DNA of 21,461 nucleotides from Candidatus Symbiothrix sp. (GTDB lineage Bacteria > Bacteroidota > Bacteroidia > Bacteroidales > Azobacteroidaceae), in assembly GCA_031284765.1 (NCBI GenBank), contig JAITXK010000129.1, positions 1-21,461 of the forward strand, read 5' to 3'. The notes under the pieces were generated by a model. That model was given only the letters and a program-made list of their open reading frames with translations, was not told the origin of the DNA and did no database searches. This document shows positions 1 through 6,233 of this stretch, one piece after another; within the stretch, counting starts at the first letter, position 1; each line of letters begins with the position of its first letter. The translations under genes were made by a program, and so were the position numbers.

Positions 1-11
1 TTTTAACCGTT

Positions 12-1205
12 TTAGTACAAAAAGCCAAACTGCCAAAGCGGGATTTTCTTGTCAAAGCCATACTCAATATCATCGGCGGCAATGTAGGCGTTGCTTTCTC
101 CTTGAATTTGCTTGCCTGTTTTGTTTTTTCCGCCAATTTCAAACAACATCTTTTTATCCACCCAAAAATCGCCTGTATTTGGATATTCCACCGCATGTTG
201 ATACGAAAGTTGATTCAGAAAAAATGTTTCACGCATATTCCCAATATCAGTGTTGCTTGCCGCCAAAATGTAGGCAAAATTGGTGTTTTCGAGATAAATT
301 TTGTTGGGTTTTTGCAGTTTGTTTATACCGGAAATATCTTTGTGTAAATGATTTGTGAGTCGTGTTTCTTGCAAATAATACAGGTACGCAATAAAGGTAT
401 TTCTATGAATTTCAATGCGTTTACTCAAACTATCCACATTGGGAATAAATGGAACTGACTCGGCAATAATTTGTAAAAGTTGCTTGATTTTTGGAATATA
501 TGCAGTCTCCACATTACGCAAAAAAGGGAGTTCTACCTCCAAAATCAGATTGACAATTTCTTCCAGACGGTAGGGATATTTGGCAAGCCCTTCGGTAAAA
601 AACGGATAATAACCGTGTTGCAGATAATCTCTAAAAAATTGCAATGGTTTGACTTTCTCCAAAACTTCATCCGAAATTTCTTTTTGTTTTGTTAAAATAT
701 CAGACAACGAAAACGACTGAAAATCAGTTTGTTGCGTAATATTCAAATATTCACGAAACGAAAGCCCCTGAATATCATACACAATGGCACGGCGACTCAA
801 ATCAGCACGGGAATTGAGAATTTCGAGTAAGGATGAGCCGGTAAAAACGACTTTCAAATCAGGGAAATCATCGTAGATATTTTTGATTGCCTGCGCCCAT
901 TTTTCGTATTTGTGCACTTCATCCAAAAACAGAAATTTTCCCCCTCGCTTCACAAATAAATCCACCGTTTCTAACAGATCGTGTTTGGCAAACCAAAGAT
1001 TATCCAGCGAAATATATAAACTTTCGGAAGTATTCCCCAAAAACTTCTTTATTCGTTGCAACAAAAGCGTCGTTTTCCCCACGCCTCGTGCGCCACGAAT
1101 ACCTATCAGGCGATCGTTCCAATCAATTTCATCCATAATACTGCGGACAAAACGAATATCAACCGACATTGTTTTTTGAAAAGATTTTTCTATTAGAGTG
1201 TCCAT
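12..1205 (-). CDS. AAA_14/DUF4143-type ATPase
   Basis: This 397-residue protein belongs to the large family of bacterial and archaeal ATPases with an N-terminal AAA_14 domain and a C-terminal DUF4143 region. Visible motifs are a Walker A (GARGVGKTT, residues 38-46), a Walker B (FLFLDEVH, 91-98) and a sensor-like TGSS (122-125). The C-terminal part (about 190-397) is the DUF4143 region; D346, E356 and K360 in DFWVDKKMLFEIGGKNK resemble the acidic-acidic-lysine pattern of PD-(D/E)XK-like folds, which is inference. There is no signal peptide or membrane segment, so it should be cytosolic. The family's role is not firmly established; members are often scattered, strain-variable genes. It starts at an ATG, reaches a normal family C-terminus (PLWQFGFLY), and looks intact. 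It stands alone between the window edge and a tRNA-Ser gene, so it may be an accessory gene next to an integration site. Family assignment is secure, function is not. Confidence 0.88.
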   Translation of the reverse strand: MDTLIEKSFQKTMSVDIRFVRSIMDEIDWNDRLIGIRGARGVGKTTLLLQRIKKFLGNTSESLYISLDNLWFAKHDLLETVDLFVKRGGKFLFLDEVHKYEKWAQAIKNIYDDFPDLKVVFTGSSLLEILNSRADLSRRAIVYDIQGLSFREYLNITQQTDFQSFSLSDILTKQKEISDEVLEKVKPLQFFRDYLQHGYYPFFTEGLAKYPYRLEEIVNLILEVELPFLRNVETAYIPKIKQLLQIIAESVPFIPNVDSLSKRIEIHRNTFIAYLYYLQETRLTNHLHKDISGINKLQKPNKIYLENTNFAYILAASNTDIGNMRETFFLNQLSYQHAVEYPNTGDFWVDKKMLFEIGGKNKTGKQIQGESNAYIAADDIEYGFDKKIPLWQFGFLY

Positions 1206-1253
1206 TTTTCTATTGTTTTTTACAGTCTATTGTACAAAATATGATTTATAACT

Positions 1254-1267
1254 TACACTGAAGTGTA
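1254..1267. promoter_or_regulatory. Small palindrome upstream of the ATPase gene
   Basis: The bases TACACT-GA-AGTGTA form a 14-base inverted repeat with 6-base arms, about 50 bases upstream of the ATPase start. A second small palindrome, TTGTACAA, lies at 1230-1237, and TGTACAAAA occurs in both places. A minus-strand TATTTTTG element (1268-1275) touches the palindrome. An operator for autoregulation is possible but is inference; the DNA here is AT-rich and short palindromes arise easily. Confidence 0.25.
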
Positions 1268-1327
1268 CAAAAATACAAAAACTTTTTGGAATAAAAAAAT
1301 AGGACACCGTTCAATATACAATTATTG

Positions 1328-1335
1328 CAAAGATA
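1328..1335 (-). promoter_or_regulatory. Possible -7 promoter element, TATCTTTG
   Basis: Read on the minus strand this is TATCTTTG, an exact match to the Bacteroidetes -7 consensus TAnnTTTG, about 120 bases upstream of the ATPase start and 35 bases downstream of the tRNA 3' end. No TTTG at the usual 19-21 base spacing is seen upstream; the nearest is about 26 bases away. It could drive the ATPase gene with a long leader, or be a chance match. The same 14-base string (TGCAAAGATAGAAG on the plus strand) recurs around the tRNA promoter. Confidence 0.35.
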
Positions 1336-1343
1336 GAAGCATG

Positions 1344-1361
1344 GCTCTCCGGTAGAGACCT
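1344..1361 (-). other. Hairpin just downstream of tRNA-Ser
   Basis: On the minus strand, 10 bases after the tRNA CCA end, GGTCTCTACCGGAGAGCC can fold into a stem of about six Watson-Crick pairs with one bulged G and a small loop. It could help end tRNA transcription or guide 3' processing. No run of T follows it, so it is not a standard intrinsic terminator, and the call is tentative. Confidence 0.3.
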
Positions 1362-1370
1362 CAAAATTAT

Positions 1371-1460
1371 TGGCGGAAGCGACGAGATTCGAACTCGTGG
1401 ACCAGTTACCCGATCGGCAGTTTAGCAAACTGCTGGTTTCAGCCACTCACCCACACTTCC
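1371..1460 (-). tRNA. tRNA-Ser (anticodon GCU)
   Basis: The minus strand folds as a class II tRNA of 90 bases. The acceptor arm pairs GGAAGTG with CGCTTCC (one G-T pair), followed by discriminator G and an encoded CCA at 1371-1373. The anticodon arm is GCAGT-TTGCTAA-ACTGC, giving anticodon GCT, which reads AGC and AGU serine codons. The T arm is ACGAG-TTCGAAT-CTCGT, and a long variable arm typical of tRNA-Ser lies between the anticodon and T arms. The gene is single, not in a tRNA cluster. tRNA 3' ends are common integration sites; no second copy of this 3' end is present in the window. Confidence 0.96.
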
Positions 1461-1496
1461 TTGTTTTTTCCGAACTACTTTGTGTAAATGGCGGTG

Positions 1497-1528
1497 CAAA
1501 GATAGAAGAATCTTTTGAACTTACCAAT
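1497..1528 (-). promoter_or_regulatory. Promoter of tRNA-Ser
   Basis: On the minus strand a -7 element TATCTTTG (1497-1504) is preceded by TTG (1525-1527) at a 20-base spacing, close to the Bacteroidetes -33/-7 pattern TTTG-N19-21-TAnnTTTG. Transcription would begin about 30 bases before the tRNA 5' end at 1460, leaving a short leader for RNase P to remove. Confidence 0.6.
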
Positions 1529-1547
1529 CATTTCCCCTACTATTTTG

Positions 1548-1555
1548 TAACTTTG
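1548..1555 (+). promoter_or_regulatory. Possible -7 element of mltG, TAACTTTG
   Basis: TAACTTTG matches TAnnTTTG and ends 25 bases before the mltG ATG, a spacing shared with the -7 elements of typA, lysA and the barrel gene in this window. A clear TTTG at the proper -33 distance is missing, so the site rests on the -7 element and its position. It lies back-to-back with the tRNA-Ser promoter. Confidence 0.5.
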
Positions 1556-1580
1556 CCCGCAAATTAATCCCACAAAACAG

Positions 1581-2612
1581 ATGTACAAGAAGTTTTTCAA
1601 AATAGCAGTCACTCTATTTCTCATATTGGTGGCAGTCCTTGTTTCCTTCCTGGGTGTTGTGTATTATACCGTTCAATCACACGCTTTTGCGATTCAACAA
1701 ACAACTTATATTTATGTGGATGAACCGAAAGATTATGCAAAATTACTGGAGCAATTACAGTCGAAAGGGCAACTGAAAAACACCGTGCTTTTCAACACTT
1801 TGGCGAAACAAAAGAAGTATCCGCAAAATATGAAAACAGGAAGATTTGCCATTACGCCCCAAACGTCGTATTTGCAAGCGGTCTATTTGTTGCGAGGGGG
1901 GAGGCAAACGCCGGTAAAGTTGACTTTCAATAATATTCGCTTGAAAAGCGATTTCGTTCGCCGGATAGGTGAGCAATTGATGCTGAATCCCGATGATTTA
2001 CTGATGCGATTGAACGATGAAAATATTGCAGCTTCCTATGGTTTCGATACCACGACTTTTTTGACGATGTTTATTCCCAATACGTATGAAATGTATTGGA
2101 ATCTTCCGGTTGACAAGTTTTTGGAACGCATGAAAAAGGAATACACGCATTTTTGGACGAAAGAGCGTTTGGCCAAAGCCGAAGCCCTGCATTTAAGTCC
2201 GGCGGAAATAGCGATATTGGCTTCCATTGTGGAAGAAGAAACGAATGCCCGCGCCGAATATCCGGTGGTGGCGGGTTTGTACCTGAACCGTTTGAAAAAG
2301 GGCATGTTACTGCAAGCCGATCCTACGGTGAAATTTGCCGTGGGCGATGTGACGTTACGGCGGATATTGCATGCCCATTTGCAAGTCGAATCGCCTTACA
2401 ACACCTACATCCACCGGGGATTGCCCCCCGGTCCCATCCGTATCCCTTCGATTACGGTACTGGATGCCGTATTGAATTACCGGGAACACGACTATATCTA
2501 CATGTGCGCCAAGGAAGATTTTTCGGGTACACATAACTTTGCAGTTACTTTCAGCGAACATACCCGTAACGCACAAAAATATCAGCGGGCTTTAAATACA
2601 TTGGGACTTTAA
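1581..2612 (+). CDS. mltG: Endolytic murein transglycosylase MltG
   Basis: MltG (YceG family) is a membrane-anchored endolytic transglycosylase that cuts nascent glycan strands in the periplasm and is thought to help end their polymerisation. The 343-residue protein has a short cytoplasmic start, one membrane segment (about residues 8-29) and the YceG-like domain to the end. The catalytic region is clear: SIVEEET (215-221) carries the conserved glutamate, followed by LQADPTVKFA (244-253), the N-T-Y-x-x-x-GLPPGPI block (274-286) and the HNF...FSEH block near the C-terminus (318-327). Length is normal for the family. The ATG is chosen because the hydrophobic anchor begins just after it. The gene is alone on its strand and converges on dnaA, with 24 bases between the stop codons and no evident terminator. 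Confidence 0.96.
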   Translation: MYKKFFKIAVTLFLILVAVLVSFLGVVYYTVQSHAFAIQQTTYIYVDEPKDYAKLLEQLQSKGQLKNTVLFNTLAKQKKYPQNMKTGRFAITPQTSYLQAVYLLRGGRQTPVKLTFNNIRLKSDFVRRIGEQLMLNPDDLLMRLNDENIAASYGFDTTTFLTMFIPNTYEMYWNLPVDKFLERMKKEYTHFWTKERLAKAEALHLSPAEIAILASIVEEETNARAEYPVVAGLYLNRLKKGMLLQADPTVKFAVGDVTLRRILHAHLQVESPYNTYIHRGLPPGPIRIPSITVLDAVLNYREHDYIYMCAKEDFSGTHNFAVTFSEHTRNAQKYQRALNTLGL

Positions 2613-2636
2613 TAACGGCAGAAACGCCAAACTTCG

Positions 2637-4040
2637 TTAACTCAACAGCAATGCTTCGATATCCTTCATCGTAGCATTGAAACCCTTATCGGTATCCAAA
2701 CTGTCTTGAATGGCTTTAATGGCATGAATCACAGTTGCATGATCGCGTTTGCCCACCATGCTTCCGATGTGGGAACAAGAATGTCCCGTATGCTTTTTCG
2801 ATAGATACATGATGACTTGTCGAGCCTGTACAATTTCCCTTTTTCGGGATAAAGAATGAATCAAATCCGCATCAATGCTAAAAAAAGAACTTACCACGTT
2901 TTGAATTGCTTCAATCGTAATCTGCTTCTTTCTGATTTTGACGGTACGGCTGACAATACATTTGGCCAAATCCAAATCAATTTCCTTGTTGCAAACCACG
3001 GCATGAGCCACTAATGAAGAGATAATTCCTTCCAAATCGCGTACATGGTCGGGGGTATTTTCGGCAATATATTCAACGATTTCATCCGAAATACTTAAAC
3101 CGTCCTGTTTGATTCTGTAATAAAGAATTTTTTTACGCAATTCCAAATCGGGCTTTTGCAATTCCATGGTCAAACCCCATTTCAACCGGCTGATTAAACG
3201 TTCGTCCAATCCTTGAATATCCATGGGCGGTTTATCAGCGGTGATCACCAACTGTTTTCCGATTAATCGCAAGTGATTGAAAATGTGAAAATACGCCTGT
3301 TGGGTTTTTTCCTTTCCGGCTAATTCGTGAATATCATCCAGTATCAAAACATCTACATCCTGATAAAAATGAACAAATTCGTTGTGGGTATTTTTTTTCC
3401 GGGCATCGGTAAATTGAACCTCAAACAAATGAGCGGAAATATACAGTACTTTTTTCTGGGGATGCAATTCGACTACCCGATTGCCTATCGCCTGACCCAA
3501 GTGCGTTTTTCCTACACCCGAATGTCCATAGATGAAAAAGGGATTGAATTTCTTTCCCGGCTCTTCCGCTATTTTTAACGAAATAGAACGCGCAATTTCA
3601 TTGCTTGAGCCTTCAAAGAAATTATTGAAATTCAGTTTATTGTTTAGATTCGGATTCCAATCCTGCACGACAGAAGGCGAATCGAACGGACTTGGCGCTT
3701 GATTCAAACTTTTTGCCGCCCGCTGATTCTCATCGGAATTGATGGGATGCTCGCTTTGCAAGGTGGTATGTCCTGTATATTGGTTGGATGTATCAACGAT
3801 AATGCGGTAATTCAAGGTGATTTTTTTACCTGTAATCCGTAAAAGCGTGTGATAAATGAGGTCGGCATAATTTTCTTCTATAAACTCATAAAAGAATTGG
3901 CTGGGCACCTGAATGGTGAAATCATCCTCCGCATATTGTAACGGGACAATGGGCGTAAACCATATACTATAAGCACTTTCAGAGATATTATCTCTGATGA
4001 TACCTAAACAACCATTCCATATTTTTAAATGTGACTCCAA
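2637..4040 (-). CDS. dnaA: Chromosomal replication initiator DnaA
   Basis: DnaA binds the origin and opens it for replication as an ATP-driven filament. All domains are present in 467 residues: domain I (about 1-80, with the Bacteroidetes-like FTPIVPL), a variable linker (about 85-130), the AAA+ domain with Walker A GHSGVGKT (172-179), Walker B VLILDDIH (231-238) and RLISRLKWGL (281-290), and the domain IV signature DHATVIHAIKAI (433-444) that recognises DnaA boxes. The start is TTG at 4038-4040: a TAA stop lies immediately upstream in frame, and an AAGGA ribosome-site-like sequence sits a few bases before it. dnaN and recF are not neighbours; the gene lies alone between convergent mltG and upstream typA. 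A rare start codon could limit its expression, which is inference. Confidence 0.98.
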   Translation of the reverse strand: MESHLKIWNGCLGIIRDNISESAYSIWFTPIVPLQYAEDDFTIQVPSQFFYEFIEENYADLIYHTLLRITGKKITLNYRIIVDTSNQYTGHTTLQSEHPINSDENQRAAKSLNQAPSPFDSPSVVQDWNPNLNNKLNFNNFFEGSSNEIARSISLKIAEEPGKKFNPFFIYGHSGVGKTHLGQAIGNRVVELHPQKKVLYISAHLFEVQFTDARKKNTHNEFVHFYQDVDVLILDDIHELAGKEKTQQAYFHIFNHLRLIGKQLVITADKPPMDIQGLDERLISRLKWGLTMELQKPDLELRKKILYYRIKQDGLSISDEIVEYIAENTPDHVRDLEGIISSLVAHAVVCNKEIDLDLAKCIVSRTVKIRKKQITIEAIQNVVSSFFSIDADLIHSLSRKREIVQARQVIMYLSKKHTGHSCSHIGSMVGKRDHATVIHAIKAIQDSLDTDKGFNATMKDIEALLLS

Positions 4041-4062
4041 TTATTTCCTTAGTTTTCTTGTG

Positions 4063-4070
4063 CAAAGTTT
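4063..4070 (-). promoter_or_regulatory. dnaA: Weak -7 candidate for dnaA, AAACTTTG
   Basis: On the minus strand AAACTTTG differs from TAnnTTTG at the first base and ends 22 bases before the TTG start of dnaA, the same distance as other -7 elements here. There is no clear TTTG at the -33 distance; a long A/T tract lies there instead. Confidence 0.35.
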
Positions 4071-4118
4071 GAAAAAAAAAACGACATAAAAAAATTGCTT
4101 TTTCTTGCTTTTTTCTAA

Positions 4119-4176
4119 AATTGATTATTATCTGTTTGTCAGCTACTTAACAAACTAATTGATTTTCAGCTACTTA
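4119..4176. repeat. Two-copy short repeat in the AT-rich region upstream of dnaA
   Basis: TCAGCTACTTA occurs at 4139-4149 and again at 4166-4176, starts 27 bases apart. Each copy is preceded by AATTGATT (4119-4126 and 4157-4164), with 12 bases between the two parts in the first copy and one in the second. The second copy is followed by CAATCAAT. The whole gap 4041-4300 is visibly AT-rich and otherwise holds nothing recognisable: no good match to the DnaA box TTATCCACA, no RNA gene and no open reading frame. It may hold regulatory sites for dnaA or part of an origin, but that is inference. Confidence 0.45.
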
Positions 4177-4300
4177 CAATCAATACTATTGTTAATGAAT
4201 TTCAATTTCTGTAAACTGGCAATATATAGGCTGTTTTATTACTAAAAAAACAAACCTGATATCGTATTACTATTTAGATGAAATTTAAATAATGAGTTAT

Positions 4301-6100
4301 TCATTTTTTACTTTGGCGTTTTCGTTCGTTTTCGTCCAAAATAATTTTACGCAGACGTATTGCTTTCGGCGTTAATTCAACATATTCATCTTCTTTGATA
4401 TATTCCAATGCCTGCTCCAGACTGAACACTACAGGAGGGGCTAAATGTGCCTTATCATCGCTTCCAGAAGCGCGGACGTTGGTCAATTTCTTCGATTTAG
4501 TCACATTGACCACCAAATCGCCCTCTTTGGAATGTTCGCCAACGATTTGTCCGGCATAAATATCGGTTTGCGGATAGATAAAGAATTTCCCGCGGTCCTG
4601 CAATTTATCCAATGCATAGGCAAAGGCGTTGCCTGTTTCCATCGCAATGATAGAGCCGTTTTGTCGTTTTTCGATTTCGCCTTTCCACGGTTGATATTCC
4701 AAAAAGCGGTGTGCCATGATGGCTTCGCCGGCTGAAGCGGTCAATACATTATTTGTCAATCCGATAATTCCACGTGATGGAATGGTAAATTCCAAGTGGA
4801 TGCGGTCGTTTTTCCGTTCCATGGACTGCATTTCGCCTTTGCGTTTGGTAACCAGGTCAATGATGCGGCTCGAGGATTCTTCCGGAAGATTAATCGTTAA
4901 TTGTTCCACCGGTTCCAGTTTCACGCCGTCTTTTTCTTTGACAATTACTTGCGGTTGGCCTACTTGCAGTTCGTAACCTTCGCGCCGCATGGTTTCGATC
5001 AGCACCGACAAGTGAAGTACGCCCCGCCCGTAAACAATCCAGGCATCGGCGGTATCGGACGGAAGCACACGCAAGGCGAGGTTTTTGTCCAATTCACGCA
5101 TCAAGCGGTCATAGATATGGCGGGAAGTTACAAATTTTCCATCCTTTCCGAAGAATGGCGAGTCGTTGATGGTAAACAACATCGACATAGTGGGTTCGTC
5201 AATGGCAATCGGATCCATCGCATCAGGATTTTCCACATCAGTAATTGTATCGCCGATTTCAAAGCCTTCGATGCCAATGACGGCGCAAATATCGCCTGAT
5301 TTCACGGAAGCAACCTGGGTGCGGCCCAAGCCTTCAAAAACATCCAATTCCTTAATGCGTGACTTGATAATCGACCCGTCACGCTTGCACAAGGCCACGT
5401 CCATTCCTTCGCGCAATTCGCCTCGATGCACACGTCCCACAGCAATACGTCCCACGTAATTGGAATAATCCAGGGAGGTAATTTGCATTTGAGGGCTGCC
5501 TTCCCAAACTTTAGGTTCGGGGATATGTTCAATAATGGCATCTAAAACAGGGAAAATATTGTCGGATGGTTTTCTCCAATCGTTCGACATCCAGCCTTGT
5601 TTGGCTGAGCCGTAAATGGTGGCGAAATCCAACTGATCTTCAGTAGCATCCAGCGCGAACATCAAATCGAACACCATTTCCTGCACTTCTTCGGGGCGGC
5701 AATTGGGTTTATCCACCTTATTAATCACCACTACGGGTTTCAAGCCCAGCGCAATGGCTTTTTGCAATACGAAACGGGTTTGGGGCATCGGACCTTCAAA
5801 AGCATCGACCAAAAGCAGTACGCCATCAGCCATATTCAAGACCCGTTCCACTTCGCCACCGAAATCGGCGTGTCCGGGAGTATCAATGATATTGATTTTA
5901 TACTCTTTATAATTGATGGAAACGTTTTTGGCGAGGATCGTGATTCCCCGTTCGCGTTCCAAATCATTACTGTCGAGAAATTGATCTAACTCGGCTTTGT
6001 CGTCGCGGAACAGTTTGCCCGCCAATAACATCTTATCTACTAACGTGGTTTTGCCATGATCGACATGCGCGATAATAGCTATATTTCTGATTTTTTGCAT
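4301..6100 (-). CDS. typA: Ribosome-binding GTPase TypA/BipA
   Basis: TypA (BipA) is a translational GTPase related to EF-G that binds the 70S ribosome and is linked to stress adaptation and 50S subunit assembly. The 599-residue length is normal. The GTPase domain shows G1 AHVDHGKT (11-18), the RERGITI switch I segment (about 49-55), G3 DTPGHADF (73-80), G4 NKVD (127-130) and GSAKQGW (164-170). The EF-G-like domains II, III and V follow, and the C-terminal TypA-specific domain is present and ends in a basic tail. The ATG at 6098-6100 places G1 at the usual distance from the N-terminus. It is divergent from tamL, with a TACCTTTG element upstream. The 3' end faces the AT-rich gap before dnaA, where only a weak AT hairpin is seen. 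Confidence 0.98.
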   Translation of the reverse strand: MQKIRNIAIIAHVDHGKTTLVDKMLLAGKLFRDDKAELDQFLDSNDLERERGITILAKNVSINYKEYKINIIDTPGHADFGGEVERVLNMADGVLLLVDAFEGPMPQTRFVLQKAIALGLKPVVVINKVDKPNCRPEEVQEMVFDLMFALDATEDQLDFATIYGSAKQGWMSNDWRKPSDNIFPVLDAIIEHIPEPKVWEGSPQMQITSLDYSNYVGRIAVGRVHRGELREGMDVALCKRDGSIIKSRIKELDVFEGLGRTQVASVKSGDICAVIGIEGFEIGDTITDVENPDAMDPIAIDEPTMSMLFTINDSPFFGKDGKFVTSRHIYDRLMRELDKNLALRVLPSDTADAWIVYGRGVLHLSVLIETMRREGYELQVGQPQVIVKEKDGVKLEPVEQLTINLPEESSSRIIDLVTKRKGEMQSMERKNDRIHLEFTIPSRGIIGLTNNVLTASAGEAIMAHRFLEYQPWKGEIEKRQNGSIIAMETGNAFAYALDKLQDRGKFFIYPQTDIYAGQIVGEHSKEGDLVVNVTKSKKLTNVRASGSDDKAHLAPPVVFSLEQALEYIKEDEYVELTPKAIRLRKIILDENERKRQSKK

Positions 6101-6130
6101 AATTTACTTCCTAATGCCTTTTTGAGGGCG

Positions 6131-6138
6131 CAAAGGTA
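6131..6138 (-). promoter_or_regulatory. typA: -7 promoter element of typA, TACCTTTG
   Basis: On the minus strand TACCTTTG is an exact TAnnTTTG match ending 30 bases before the typA ATG. No TTTG is visible at the expected -33 position. This 133-base gap also carries the tamL promoter on the other strand; the two -7 elements are about 80 bases apart. Confidence 0.5.
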
Positions 6139-6193
6139 GTAATAAAAAACGACATATTCGGGTAAAAAAAGATTTAGCCCCATTTAGTCCATT

Positions 6194-6224
6194 TTTGTAA
6201 ATTCCAAACTATTCTGTACCTTTG
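6194..6224 (+). promoter_or_regulatory. tamL: Promoter of tamL (TTTG-N19-TACCTTTG)
   Basis: This is the best promoter in the window: TTTG at 6194-6197, exactly 19 bases, then TACCTTTG at 6217-6224, a full match to the Bacteroidetes -33/-7 consensus. The tamL ATG starts at 6234, only 9 bases after the -7 element, so transcription should start within a few bases of the start codon and the mRNA would be nearly leaderless. Confidence 0.72.
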
Positions 6225-6233
6225 CTGTCCACC

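Noticed and set aside
1246..1446. Minus-strand 66-codon frame overlapping tRNA-Ser
   Set aside because: It runs through the tRNA gene and has no recognisable protein features.
2153..2536. 127-codon plus-strand frame within mltG
   Set aside because: It is an out-of-frame shadow of the clear MltG coding region.
4041..4300. DnaA-box cluster or small RNA upstream of dnaA
   Set aside because: No good match to TTATCCACA was seen on either strand and no stable RNA-like fold was recognised.
4901..5299. 132-codon plus-strand frame opposite typA
   Set aside because: It is antisense to a highly conserved gene and its composition reflects the complementary strand only.
6222..6233. In-frame TTG as start of tamL, four codons upstream of the ATG
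   Set aside because: It lies inside the -7 promoter element and adds residues before the lipoprotein signal; the ATG at 6234 gives a normal signal peptide.
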